Below are positions 8,887-16,869 of a DNA stretch of 64,000 nucleotides, one piece after another. Origin of the DNA: Sporosarcina luteola (GTDB lineage Bacteria > Bacillota > Bacilli > Bacillales_A > Planococcaceae); contig NZ_JAMBOI010000004.1 of NCBI RefSeq assembly GCF_023715535.1, forward strand, positions 186,001 to 250,000, given 5' to 3'. The notes beneath the pieces were generated by a model. That model was not told where the DNA came from. It ran no database searches and saw only the letters and a list, made by a program, of their open reading frames with translations. The position numbers and the translations under genes are program-made. Position 1 is the stretch's first letter. Each line of letters opens with the position of its first letter.

Positions 8887-9276
8887 ATGAAACAGGTTGG
8901 AATTGTATTGGGCATAGTAGTAGTGGCTGTGGCGGTGTTTATTTTTGTGAATAAATCACACTATCCTTCTTTACCGATAGATCATCTATCAGCAAAAGAA
9001 GCAATTGAAAAACTAAAAAACTCCGATGAGAAGATAGTAGAGCTCGCAACCGACACTAATTCCGTTTGGTATATCACAAGAACTGAAAATAAAGGTATAT
9101 CGATAGCGGATAATAATATTAAACAGATGATTCGTTCAAAAGGATGGGAATTTAAAGAAAAAGACGGTGCTGGTCTGTTCTTTGAAAAAGATGGAGAAAG
9201 ATTAGTTGCGACTACTCAAATGTGGACTGGAAAATACGTTCTTGTTCAAGTGCAATATAAATTTAAAGAACTTTAA
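8887..9276 (+). CDS. Small membrane-anchored protein of unknown function
   Basis: A protein of 129 residues with an N-terminal hydrophobic segment (about residues 4-22, VGIVLGIVVVAVAVFIFV) and a mainly hydrophilic extracytoplasmic part. I do not recognise the family. ATG 8887 is preceded by ACGGAGGGGG, a strong ribosome site, and an extended -10 element, TGGTATAAT (8792-8800), lies about 90 bases upstream, so the gene looks real and separately transcribed. Its codon use is more A/T rich than its neighbours. There is no counterpart in this position in B. subtilis as far as I recall, so it may be a lineage-specific insertion next to nrdJ. Confidence 0.7.
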   Translation: MKQVGIVLGIVVVAVAVFIFVNKSHYPSLPIDHLSAKEAIEKLKNSDEKIVELATDTNSVWYITRTENKGISIADNNIKQMIRSKGWEFKEKDGAGLFFEKDGERLVATTQMWTGKYVLVQVQYKFKEL

Positions 9277-9585
9277 AGCCTTCAGCAATTCAAATTTTGA
9301 ATGTATTATCAATTAATGAAGATGAAGATTCCCAAATTTCAACAGTTTATAATTGTAAGTTGCTAAATTGGGAAAATATCTTTTTGAAAATACCTTACAC
9401 AAAATTGAAGTGTCAGCGATTGGCTGGTGTACACGCCGTGGAATTGAATAGAGCGCTCCATTTCCGGAGAAAAATCTATCAATCCTTAAAACAATGCTAC
9501 TATAAACCGAAAGAACAATTGAATCCAGAGTATTAGTAGGAAATCAACTGCCCCTGTAACGGTGAAGATCTTTTACCGGGACTAT
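9277..9585. other. Gene-poor stretch
   Basis: About 310 bases between the small membrane protein gene and a terminator. An open frame of 79 codons exists on the plus strand (from 9297) but it has no ribosome site, no recognisable motif and atypical composition, so I do not call a gene. It may be a decayed remnant. Confidence 0.4.
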
Positions 9586-9626
9586 AAAAAAAGGGAGTGC
9601 CCCAACTTTCGGGACACTTCCTTTTT
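9586..9626. terminator. Bidirectional hairpin terminator before yqhQ
   Basis: AAAAAGGGAGTGCCC pairs with GGGACACTTCCTTTTT (one bulge, one wobble), with A- and T-runs on both sides. It lies just downstream of the minus-strand yqhQ stop and can serve both strands. Confidence 0.75.
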
Positions 9627-9627
9627 A

Positions 9628-10611
9628 TTAATTCACGGGAACTGTCGAATCTTGCATTTTTGTGTCAGTCGACTTCAAAATATCAACATTTTCAATTCCT
9701 TGCTCTTCAATTTCAAGCAGTTTATTAAAAGAGGCAATCGCCACTTCCACCTGTTTATCCTCAGGCTCCTTCGTCGTCAACAACTGCAGCCACAATCCCG
9801 GATATCCTAAATACTTCAATACAGGAATATTACGAAGGCGGTTCGTAAACTGCAATACTTCAAATGAAATGCCAATCACAACAGGAATCAACAGAATTCG
9901 ATTGACAACCCTAAACCATAACGGATCAGCGGGAACGAAGAAATAAATGAACATCCCTACAATCACTGTAAACAACAAGAAGCTGCTGCCACATCGATAA
10001 TGGAGCCGAGACTGCGCTTGGACATTTTCAACGGTAAGCGGAAGACCGTTTTCATAAGCATTGATCACTTTGTGCTCAGCACCATGATACTTGAAAACTC
10101 GTTTAATTAACGGTGTCATGGAAATGAGGGAAATGTACAACAACAAAAGTGTTAGTTTGAAAAAGCTCTCCAGCAAGATTTGTGCCGTTTTCCCTGGAGC
10201 CATGAATTCGAGCATTTGCGCTAAAAAGACCGGAACAAGTGTAAACGCGAACTTGCCGAATAAAAATGAGAGCACGCCTACCGCTGCGACGCCGATAACC
10301 ATCGTAAGCTTGGAAGCCTCTTCTCCGTTCTCTTCCACTTCCTCGCCTGGCATGACATCATAACGCTCATTCGCGAACGTCAAATGTCTAGATCCGATAC
10401 CTGCGGATTCTATCAAAGCGACAATTCCGCGCACAAAAGGGATCTTTTTCAATTTCGCGGCGAATGGCTTCTGCTCTTTTGGAACATAGAAATAATCGAG
10501 TGAATCATCCTTCCGCCGGATCGCTGTCACTGTATGGTTTCTGCTGCCGAACATAACACCTTCGATGAGTGCCTGCCCACCGTATGCCGGCGGTTGTTGT
10601 TTTTTAGTCAT
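9628..10611 (-). CDS. yqhQ: DUF1385 membrane protein YqhQ
   Basis: A protein of 327 residues of the DUF1385 family, B. subtilis YqhQ. It begins with the family signature YGGQALIEGVMFGSRN (residues about 9-24), followed by KIPFVRGIVALIES. Four or so membrane segments occupy residues about 105-265, with the conserved YHGAEHKVINAYENG and SRLHYRCGSSFLL between them. Metal or redox chemistry has been guessed from the conserved His and Cys, but no function is established. ATG 10611 follows GAAGGTG. An extended -10 (TGATATAAT, minus strand at about 10682-10677) gives it its own promoter, divergent from yqhR. Confidence 0.9.
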   Translation of the reverse strand: MTKKQQPPAYGGQALIEGVMFGSRNHTVTAIRRKDDSLDYFYVPKEQKPFAAKLKKIPFVRGIVALIESAGIGSRHLTFANERYDVMPGEEVEENGEEASKLTMVIGVAAVGVLSFLFGKFAFTLVPVFLAQMLEFMAPGKTAQILLESFFKLTLLLLYISLISMTPLIKRVFKYHGAEHKVINAYENGLPLTVENVQAQSRLHYRCGSSFLLFTVIVGMFIYFFVPADPLWFRVVNRILLIPVVIGISFEVLQFTNRLRNIPVLKYLGYPGLWLQLLTTKEPEDKQVEVAIASFNKLLEIEEQGIENVDILKSTDTKMQDSTVPVN

Positions 10612-10787
10612 GGGTACCCAACACCTTCTCTTATCAAATGAAAAACATGTTTCGAAATATGTTCTACTCTAGAAACATTATATCAGATAACTTATCTAAC
10701 TATTGTACAAAAAAAAGGGGATTGACTCCACCATTAAGGTTTAAAAAAATGGCTTTTTCCCGACACTCGTCATAAGGAGGAGTCGAT

Positions 10788-11213
10788 ATGTTCAATAAAA
10801 CAATGATATGGACGACAATCATCGCGGCATTATTCACAATAGGAGCATTGAAATTCCTGCATTTTTTCAATTTCATAAAATGGTCACCTGTCGGATGGGG
10901 TGGCAAATGGTTATTATTTGGATCATCGAATGAAGGCTGGAAGTGGGCATTGCTTTTCATCGTCTTATTACTAGCTTTCGGCCTATTCTATGGACTGTCG
11001 AGAGCTACGGCAAATATACCTCCGGCAATAACGGCCATTGCCGTCAGTATTGTTGCGGCTGTTGCGATTGAATGGATCATCTATTCTCCACTGACGTTCA
11101 CGGAGGGTGTCAAGAAACTGTCAATTCCTTTCATCTCCCTAATCGCAATCGTCAGCAGGTTCATTACGGGAACCGCTGTCTATATGAAGAAAACTTTCGA
11201 ACAACAACCATAA
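10788..11213 (+). CDS. yqhR: Membrane protein YqhR
   Basis: An integral membrane protein of 141 residues with four predicted hydrophobic segments (about residues 7-28, 52-70, 78-95 and 103-125). It matches the B. subtilis YqhR family in length, start (MFNKTMIWTTIIAALFTIG) and position before aroQ. ATG 10788 is preceded by a near-perfect AAGGAGGAG. Function is unknown. Confidence 0.8.
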   Translation: MFNKTMIWTTIIAALFTIGALKFLHFFNFIKWSPVGWGGKWLLFGSSNEGWKWALLFIVLLLAFGLFYGLSRATANIPPAITAIAVSIVAAVAIEWIIYSPLTFTEGVKKLSIPFISLIAIVSRFITGTAVYMKKTFEQQP

Positions 11214-11218
11214 ATAGG

Positions 11219-11246
11219 TTGCGCCATTGGAACGATATGATAAAAT
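11219..11246 (+). promoter_or_regulatory. Possible promoter for aroQ
   Basis: TTGCGC (11219-11224) and TAAAAT (11241-11246) with a 16-base spacer lie 34 bases before the aroQ start. Confidence 0.4.
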
Positions 11247-11279
11247 GGTGAAGAAAATAGTGAGGGGAATGGTGTAGCT

Positions 11280-11726
11280 GTGAGACTGCTTGTTCTGAAT
11301 GGACCGAATTTGAATCGGCTTGGCAAAAGGGAACCCGGTATCTATGGTGCTGAAACGTTGGAGGATGTCGAAAACAACCTGAAATCCATCGCTCAAGAGA
11401 AACTTGTGGAGATTTCTTTTTATCAATCGAATGCGGAAGGTGCATTGATTGATAAAATCCATGAGGCCGAAGATGCCGGTTGTGACGGAATTATTTTCAA
11501 TCCCGGAGCCTATACACATACGAGCGTTGCAATAAGGGATGCAATCGCTTCTGTCGATATACCAGTTATCGAAGTTCATATTTCGAATATACATAGTCGG
11601 GAACCATTCAGACAAACATCAATGCTCGCACCTGTGTGCATAGGACAGCTGTCCGGCTTCGGCACTAGCGGTTATGAACTTGCACTCCAGGCTTTCCTTC
11701 TCCGTAGAAAAGGGGTAAAGCTATGA
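11280..11726 (+). CDS. aroQ: 3-dehydroquinate dehydratase, type II
   Basis: AroQ removes water from 3-dehydroquinate to give 3-dehydroshikimate in aromatic amino acid synthesis. At 148 residues it has the normal length of the type II enzyme. Active-site segments are present: NGPNLNRLGKREPGIYG with the catalytic Tyr near residue 24, NPGAYTHTSVAIRDA, and EVHISNIHSREPFR. The start is GTG 11280. The last four bases overlap the start of yqhT (ATGA), so the two are translationally coupled. Confidence 0.95.
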   Translation: MRLLVLNGPNLNRLGKREPGIYGAETLEDVENNLKSIAQEKLVEISFYQSNAEGALIDKIHEAEDAGCDGIIFNPGAYTHTSVAIRDAIASVDIPVIEVHISNIHSREPFRQTSMLAPVCIGQLSGFGTSGYELALQAFLLRRKGVKL

Positions 11727-12781
11727 AACTGGCAAAATTGAGGGAAGCGTTGAAAGAAAACGGTTTAGATGCACTATTGGTGACGAATCCATATAACAGA
11801 CGTTATATAACCGGATTTACTGGCAGTGCAGGTGTTGCTATCGTTTCAGCTGATGATGCAGTGTTCATCACCGATTTCAGGTATACAGAACAGGCAGCCG
11901 AACAAATGCAAGGCTTCCGCATCGTCAAGCATGAAAAAACGATTATCGAGGAAGTTTCCAACCAAGCAAAGGAAATGAAACTCAAAACATTAGGCTTCGA
12001 AAAAGATAATGTTTCTTTTGGCACGTACGAATTATATAATGACAAAGTGGATGCCGAACTGAAAGCAGTTTCCGGAATTATAGAAAATCTTCGTATGGTA
12101 AAAAACGCTGATGAAATCAAGATTCTTCAACAAGCCGCGAAAATTGCGGATGATGCATTTGCTCATATTTGCACGTTCATCAAACCGGGAGTTACGGAGC
12201 TGGAAGTGTCAAACGAACTCGAAATGTACATGAGAAGACAAGGCGCAGCTTCATCTTCATTCGATACAATTGTAGCTTCAGGGGAGCGCGGTGCATTGCC
12301 GCACGGCGTCGCTTCAGACAAAGTGATTCAATCCGGCGAGCTGGTTACATTGGATTTCGGGGCGCTCTATAACGGCTATATTTCAGACATCACTCGTACT
12401 GTCGCAGTAGGGGAACCTTCAGAGAAAATGAAGGAAATCTATGAAGTGACCCTTGCAGCACAAGAATTGGCTTTGGAAGAGATCAAAGCGGGTATGACTG
12501 GAATAGAAGCGGATGCAATTGCTCGTGACTACATCAAATCTAAGGGATATGGAGATGCCTTCGGACACTCAACGGGCCATGGCATCGGTTTGGAAGTACA
12601 TGAAGGTCCAGCATTATCCTTCCGTTCGGAAACTGTACTTGTGCCGAACATGACTGTCACGGTCGAACCGGGCATTTATCTGCCTGGAATCGGCGGTGTC
12701 CGTATTGAGGATGATATTATTATCACTGAAGACGGCAATGTCCGTTTGACACATTCACCTAAAGAATTGATCATCCTATAA
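11723..12781 (+). CDS. yqhT: Xaa-Pro aminopeptidase-type M24 metallopeptidase
   Basis: A 352-residue enzyme of the M24B (pita-bread) family that removes an N-terminal residue next to proline. The creatinase-like N-terminal domain spans about 1-125, the metal-binding catalytic domain 130-352. The metal ligands are visible in order: [18 protein letters not shown] (two Asp), [16 protein letters not shown] (His), [10 protein letters not shown] (Glu) and VRIEDD (Glu). It overlaps aroQ by 4 bases and precedes efp by 22 bases, the same order as B. subtilis aroQ-yqhT-efp. Confidence 0.9.
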   Translation: MKLAKLREALKENGLDALLVTNPYNRRYITGFTGSAGVAIVSADDAVFITDFRYTEQAAEQMQGFRIVKHEKTIIEEVSNQAKEMKLKTLGFEKDNVSFGTYELYNDKVDAELKAVSGIIENLRMVKNADEIKILQQAAKIADDAFAHICTFIKPGVTELEVSNELEMYMRRQGAASSSFDTIVASGERGALPHGVASDKVIQSGELVTLDFGALYNGYISDITRTVAVGEPSEKMKEIYEVTLAAQELALEEIKAGMTGIEADAIARDYIKSKGYGDAFGHSTGHGIGLEVHEGPALSFRSETVLVPNMTVTVEPGIYLPGIGGVRIEDDIIITEDGNVRLTHSPKELIIL

Positions 12782-12803
12782 CGAACAAAATGGAGGAAAA
12801 AGC

Positions 12804-13361
12804 ATGATTTCTGTAAACGAATTTAAAACAGGTCTGACAATCGAATTTGAAGGGGACATTTGGCGCATTATCGATTTCCAACACGTAAAGCCGGGAAAAG
12901 GTGCGGCATTCGTCCGTTCAAAACTGCGTAATCTGCGCACAGGAAATGTGAATGAAAAGACATTCCGTGCAGGCGAGAAAGTTGAAAAGGCGCAAATTGA
13001 CAACCGTCGTATGCAATATTTGTATGCTAATGGCGATGACCATGTCTTCATGGACAATGAATCGTACGAGCAGATCGAATTGCCATCAGCGCAAATCAAA
13101 GAAGAATTGAACTACTTGAGAGAAAACATGGAAGTTCATATCATCATGTTCAAAGATGAAATCCTCGGCGTTGAGCTACCGGTAACAGTCACACTTGAGG
13201 TGGCAGAAACTGAACCAGGCATCAAAGGCGATACGGCAAGCGGCGGATCGAAGCCGGCTACTTTGGAAACCGGTCTAATCGTCCAAGTTCCATTCTTCGT
13301 AAACGTTGGTGATAAATTGATCATCAACACAGAAGAAGGCGAATACGTATCTAGAGCATAA
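12804..13361 (+). CDS. efp: Translation elongation factor P
   Basis: EF-P enters the ribosomal E site and relieves stalling at consecutive prolines. The protein has 185 residues and three beta-barrel domains; the loop that is post-translationally modified in Bacillales reads [15 protein letters not shown], with Lys at about residue 32. The C-terminal signature [14 protein letters not shown]...[10 protein letters not shown] is intact. ATG 12804 is preceded by TGGAGGA. A terminator follows immediately after the stop and separates it from the spoIIIA operon. Confidence 0.96.
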   Translation: MISVNEFKTGLTIEFEGDIWRIIDFQHVKPGKGAAFVRSKLRNLRTGNVNEKTFRAGEKVEKAQIDNRRMQYLYANGDDHVFMDNESYEQIELPSAQIKEELNYLRENMEVHIIMFKDEILGVELPVTVTLEVAETEPGIKGDTASGGSKPATLETGLIVQVPFFVNVGDKLIINTEEGEYVSRA

Positions 13362-13369
13362 TGCATAGT

Positions 13370-13410
13370 AACACTCCGACTCCTTACTTGGGAGGCGGAG
13401 TGTTTTTTTC
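13370..13410 (+). terminator. Terminator of efp
   Basis: AACACTCCG-A-CTCC and GGAG-G-CGGAGTGTT form a long stem around a TTACTTG loop, followed by a run of seven T. Confidence 0.9.
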
Positions 13411-13447
13411 TTTTGCGGTGGAAATCCATTTTTCCTCCTCAACTCCA

Positions 13448-13476
13448 TCATATTTCTTCCTGCCCTTTCATAAGTT
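13448..13476 (+). promoter_or_regulatory. Candidate sigma-E promoter of the spoIIIA operon
   Basis: TCATATT at 13448-13454 fits the sigma-E -35 consensus (kmATATT) exactly. CATAAGTT at 13469-13476, 14 bases further on, fits the -10 consensus partly. The predicted start of transcription falls just before the ribosome site of spoIIIAC. This makes spoIIIAC the first gene of the mother-cell operon here. Confidence 0.55.
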
Positions 13477-13498
13477 GTTCATGAAGGGGGAACCCGAA

Positions 13499-13708
13499 TT
13501 GGAATTGAATGATTTATTGCGTATTGCCGGAATTGGATTGGTCATCGGCTTTTTACATGTCTTCTTTGAACAGACCGGTAAGAAGGAGTTTTCTTTTTTC
13601 CTTTTCTTTGTAGCCTACATTTATATTGCCGCCGAAATGCTCCGTTTCCTTAGGATTTTCTTTTCGGAAATCGCCGAGTTCTTTCAATGGCTCTCCTTGG
13701 CATTCTAA
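13499..13708 (+). CDS. spoIIIAC: Stage III sporulation protein AC
   Basis: A 69-residue membrane protein of the SpoIIIA channel complex, which joins mother cell and forespore during engulfment. It has two membrane helices and the family core LLRIAGIGLVIGFLHVFFEQTGKKEFSFF. Start TTG 13499 was chosen because AAGGGGG (13484-13490) precedes it, because it gives the 68-69 residue length usual for the family, and because an upstream ATG (13481) would lie before the predicted transcription start. Unlike in B. subtilis, no spoIIIAA or spoIIIAB lies between efp and this gene. Confidence 0.88.
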   Translation: MELNDLLRIAGIGLVIGFLHVFFEQTGKKEFSFFLFFVAYIYIAAEMLRFLRIFFSEIAEFFQWLSLAF

Positions 13709-14085
13709 TGGTTACGCTTTTCCAACTGGTCGTCATCTACCTCCTTCTGCTAATCGTGTCTTTCGCTTCCAAGAGCTTGCAGCCAATAATTTACGCAGCA
13801 CTTTTCTTCTTCTTTCTGTCGTATGTCGGTATGACGATCATCATACCTTTCGGAAAAACCTTTATGAACCTATTCGAACCGTTGCCAGGTCCCTATGCGA
13901 AGCTTTTAATAGGAAGCGTCTTTTTGTTTTATTTCTCGGAGATGATTGTGAAGCATGTGGCCGAAGCTGGGTATGAGTCAATTGCAGAGATTGCGAATTT
14001 GGCCATTAAAATTGCAATACTATCACTCTGGCTTCCGCAGTTATCCATGCTGCTTAACACGCTCTCCAAATTTATCATTAAATGA
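13708..14085 (+). CDS. spoIIIAD: Stage III sporulation protein AD
   Basis: A membrane protein of 125 residues, part of the SpoIIIA channel. The stop codon of spoIIIAC and the ATG overlap (TAATG), pointing to translational coupling; an ATG 21 bases upstream in frame is a possible alternative. Four hydrophobic stretches and the family pattern of SpoIIIAD (QLVVIYLLLLIVSFASKSLQP near the start, AEIANLAIKIAILSLWLP near the end) are recognisable, though sequence similarity is modest. Confidence 0.85.
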   Translation: MVTLFQLVVIYLLLLIVSFASKSLQPIIYAALFFFFLSYVGMTIIIPFGKTFMNLFEPLPGPYAKLLIGSVFLFYFSEMIVKHVAEAGYESIAEIANLAIKIAILSLWLPQLSMLLNTLSKFIIK

Positions 14086-14100
14086 TCGGATGAAGAATCC

Positions 14101-14998
14101 ATGATGCCTATGCTAGAATCCGTTATCGGGACAGTCCTCTCCAGTTTCATTATCGTCATCATTTCAACATTCATGGCCTTAGTTCTCGATTTTCTTTTTC
14201 CTTCATTCAGCAGATGGACGAGAACTTTTCTGTTTTTCATCGTACTAACTGTCGTCCTATACCCGGCGTACGAGCATCTGCAAATGATACGATCCATCAC
14301 ACAGACAGTTGCAACGATGTTCATATCCATTTATCCGTTATTGACTGCTAGCATTCTGGCTTCCGGCGGCTCCTTCAGCATGCTGAACTTTCAGCCCGCC
14401 ATGCTGTTATTCGCGAATGGTGCAGTCATCCTATCGGATAAGATCCTCATTCCTATGTTGTCTGCAGCATTGCTGTTTGACATAGTTTCAAGGTTTCATC
14501 CGGCACTTCCATTTACAAGAATGGCAGATTTACTCAGGGGTTCCCTGATTGGCCTAGTTTCAGCCCTAGTCGCTGCTTACTCCATATTCATCACTGCGGG
14601 CGGCACAATTTCTTGGGCACTGACAGGTGTGACAAGTGAACCGATTAAAAAGCTGATCAGTCAAAACATACCACTCGTCGGCTCATTCATGACGGACAGT
14701 TTAGGGGCGATCGGACGATATTCCTCGGGGGCAAGCGTTTTTATCGGTGCCTGGCTCATCGTCACGATCTGGTCGGTAGCTCTTTTGCCGACGCTGAAGA
14801 CGTTGCTGACCGGTTTCTTATACCGGTGGACAGCTGCCCTAATTGAGCCGTTTGCGAATGAAGACATAACAGGCATACTCGATGATATCGGGAAGACGTT
14901 ATTTGTTCTTTGCGCTGTCTCTTTCCTCGTCGCATTCGCGTTCATCTACACCGCCCTGTTTACTGTCATTCTGGTGAAATTGATTACCGTGGTGAAAT
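14101..14998 (+). CDS. spoIIIAE: Stage III sporulation protein AE, N-terminally short
   Basis: A polytopic membrane protein of 299 residues homologous to SpoIIIAE, ending at 15000. The match to the B. subtilis protein covers its multi-helix membrane domain (for example SILASGGSFSMLNFQPAMLLFANG and LAAYSIFITAGG-like region), but about 100 residues present at the N-terminus in B. subtilis, including a signal peptide and an extracytoplasmic stretch, are missing. The frame is not open upstream of ATG 14101, and spoIIIAD ends only 15 bases before it, so the shortness is real and not a start-codon error. The neighbouring AF and AG proteins are shortened too. Confidence 0.85.
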
Positions 14999-15008
14999 GA
15001 GGGGTGGG

Positions 15009-15176
15009 ATGCTGCAGTTTTTGACAGGTGTTTTATTTATTACAATAGTGTCCTCCGCTTTATTATTATTGCTTCCGGCCGAGAAGGAGGAAGAATTCCT
15101 GCCACTCGTAAAAATGGCAATGGGAATTTGGATCATTCATTCCATTACGAGAATTTTTGGTCATAGCCTCTTCTGA
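15009..15176 (+). CDS. spoIIIAF: Stage III sporulation protein AF, membrane part only
   Basis: A 55-residue protein with two membrane helices (FLTGVLFITIVSSALLLLLP and LVKMAMGIWIIHSITRIF) joined by an acidic loop. Position and start (MLQFLT) fit SpoIIIAF, which in B. subtilis has about 206 residues with a large extracytoplasmic ring-forming domain after the two helices. That domain is absent; a stop follows directly. An ATG at 14997, overlapping the stop of spoIIIAE, is an alternative start. The next 67 bases before spoIIIAG hold no remnant I can recognise. The identification rests on context and topology. Confidence 0.65.
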   Translation: MLQFLTGVLFITIVSSALLLLLPAEKEEEFLPLVKMAMGIWIIHSITRIFGHSLF

Positions 15177-15243
15177 ACAAGCATAATATGCAACATAGAT
15201 AACACGAACCATATCCGGCTCGAAGGGATGAGATGGTGATCAT

Positions 15244-15666
15244 ATGCAAAAGCCAAAACGAAAAGTTCATATGCTCTTCATCGGGACGCTGCTAGCAGTC
15301 TTCATCATTTTCATCAATTCAACGATTGGTTCGATGGGAGGGGAGAAAGGGAAAGGGGAGGAGAGCCGGAAGGAAGCTCAGCTTGAACAAGCCTTGATGA
15401 AGATCGAAGGGGTTGGAGAAGTGTTCATCCACTTCCATTACGATCAACAAGAAGAACCAAGCCCATTATCCGGATATTTTTCGGGCTCCGGATCCTCATC
15501 AGTAAAGAGGAATCCGCTCCAGGGAGTATTAGTCGTTGCAGAAGGGGCGGACAATCCTAGAACGAAAAACGAATTGACACGAATCTTGTCGACGGTTCTT
15601 CAGTTGCCTGAACATCGGATAGTCGTCGAAGAAATGAAAAGGGGGATACACGTTGAAAGCAAATAA
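15244..15666 (+). CDS. spoIIIAG: Stage III sporulation protein AG, short form
   Basis: SpoIIIAG forms a large ring in the intermembrane space between mother cell and forespore. Here it has 140 residues against about 229 in B. subtilis. One membrane helix (about 9-28) is followed by the ring-building motif domain: LEQALMKIEGVGEVFIHFHY, then PLQGVLVVAEGADNP and VLQLPEHRIVVEEMK. The N-terminal cytoplasmic stretch and most of the insertion that forms the extra beta-ring in B. subtilis are missing, replaced by a short Ser/Gly-rich linker. It overlaps spoIIIAH by 14 bases. Confidence 0.85.
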   Translation: MQKPKRKVHMLFIGTLLAVFIIFINSTIGSMGGEKGKGEESRKEAQLEQALMKIEGVGEVFIHFHYDQQEEPSPLSGYFSGSGSSSVKRNPLQGVLVVAEGADNPRTKNELTRILSTVLQLPEHRIVVEEMKRGIHVESK

Positions 15667-16195
15667 ACGTACAGTATGGTTCTTGACTTTACTAAGTCTA
15701 GTAGCGGTCATCTCGATCTACTATTTGAAGAAGGAAACACCGATGTCTCTGGACGGAATGGCGATCTTCGGTGATAAAGATGCAGTAACCGTCTCAAAAC
15801 CGGGCGATGCTGAAGGAGAAACGAAAACCGTTTATGCAGACTCGATGTTATTTGAAGAAATGAGAATGCAAGTACAAAATGAGAGAAGTTCCTTGAAAGA
15901 TCAATTGCAATCCAAAGTGATTTCTTCGGACACAACAGCTGAAGAGAAAAGCGCAGCGTATGATGAAATGGCCGAATTGACCAAGCGCACATCTGCTGAA
16001 GCATTGATGGAAACACAATTAAAGGCGCTGGGCTATCCGGAAGCGTTCGTCCGTAAAGATAATGGCAAGGTGAGTGTGGCTGTAATCGCGGAAGATGGCG
16101 GACATTCCACAAAAATGGCGGCAGAAATTACGCAATATGTACTGACGAGCTGGGAAGATGCACGTACAGTCCAAGTCGATTTTATGGAAAAATGA
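15653..16195 (+). CDS. spoIIIAH: Stage III sporulation protein AH
   Basis: SpoIIIAH is the mother-cell membrane protein that zips to forespore SpoIIQ across the intermembrane space. The protein has 180 residues: one N-terminal membrane helix (about 8-24), a charged linker, then the YscJ/FliF-like domain (ALMETQLKALGYPEAFVRKDNGKVSVAV). Start TTG 15653 follows AAAGGGGG with good spacing. Unlike AE, AF and AG it is not greatly shortened. It is the last gene of the operon and a small terminator follows. Confidence 0.9.
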   Translation: MKANKRTVWFLTLLSLVAVISIYYLKKETPMSLDGMAIFGDKDAVTVSKPGDAEGETKTVYADSMLFEEMRMQVQNERSSLKDQLQSKVISSDTTAEEKSAAYDEMAELTKRTSAEALMETQLKALGYPEAFVRKDNGKVSVAVIAEDGGHSTKMAAEITQYVLTSWEDARTVQVDFMEK

Positions 16196-16202
16196 TTAAA
16201 TG

Positions 16203-16228
16203 AGGCCCTAAATGGGTCTTTTTCTATT
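16203..16228 (+). terminator. Terminator of the spoIIIA operon
   Basis: AGGCCC and GGGTCT form a 6-bp stem around TAAAT, followed by TTTTCTATTTATTTT. Confidence 0.6.
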
Positions 16229-16336
16229 TATTTTACCGTATTTCACAGTAAATCCAGTATATCTATTTCAATATGCTTGAAAAACGTCTAAAATAGGGAG
16301 GAGGTACGTAAATAAAAATGAGTCAGGAGAATTGTC

Positions 16337-16855
16337 ATGTTGAAAATTCAAGAAATCCGTGAAATCATTAAATTAATTGATCAATCTTCAATTGAAAAAT
16401 TTACATTCGAATCAGAAGGTACAAAAATTAAACTTGAAAAAGCAAACGGCACTAAACATCAACCCGTTCAAGTAGAACAACGGAAAGAGGAGCCTGTTCA
16501 GCAAGTTCAACCATCCGTCCAAGAGACGAAGAAGGAACAGTCCGAGCAAGCACCTGCAAAACAAGAGAGCAAGGAGCCTTCCACAGAAACATCCGCAGCA
16601 GAAAACGATCCATCTTTGCATAAGATAACGTCTCCGATGGTTGGAACATTCTACAAATCTTCATCTCCTGATGCGGATCCTTACGTGCAAACAGGCGACT
16701 CTGTAAAAACGGATTCCATCGTTTGTATTGTTGAGGCAATGAAGCTCTTCAATGAAATCGAAGCGGAAGTTTCCGGAGAAATCGTGGAGATCCTTGTGGA
16801 AGACGGTCAGTTGGTCGAATATGGACAGCCTCTCTTCCTAGTCAAACAGAAGTGA
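16337..16855 (+). CDS. accB: Biotin carboxyl carrier protein of acetyl-CoA carboxylase
   Basis: BCCP carries the biotin that shuttles carboxyl groups in fatty acid synthesis. The protein has 172 residues: an N-terminal helical region, a Pro/Ala/Glu-rich flexible linker (about 45-95), and the biotinyl domain with [13 protein letters not shown], whose Lys136 takes the biotin. ATG 16337 follows CAGGAG. accC starts 14 bases after the stop, and the two form the usual accBC operon. Confidence 0.96.
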   Translation: MLKIQEIREIIKLIDQSSIEKFTFESEGTKIKLEKANGTKHQPVQVEQRKEEPVQQVQPSVQETKKEQSEQAPAKQESKEPSTETSAAENDPSLHKITSPMVGTFYKSSSPDADPYVQTGDSVKTDSIVCIVEAMKLFNEIEAEVSGEIVEILVEDGQLVEYGQPLFLVKQK

Positions 16856-16869
16856 GGGGGCAAACTACA

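Noticed and set aside
9297..9536. Open frame of 79 codons as a gene
   Set aside because: No ribosome site, no motif and unusual composition.
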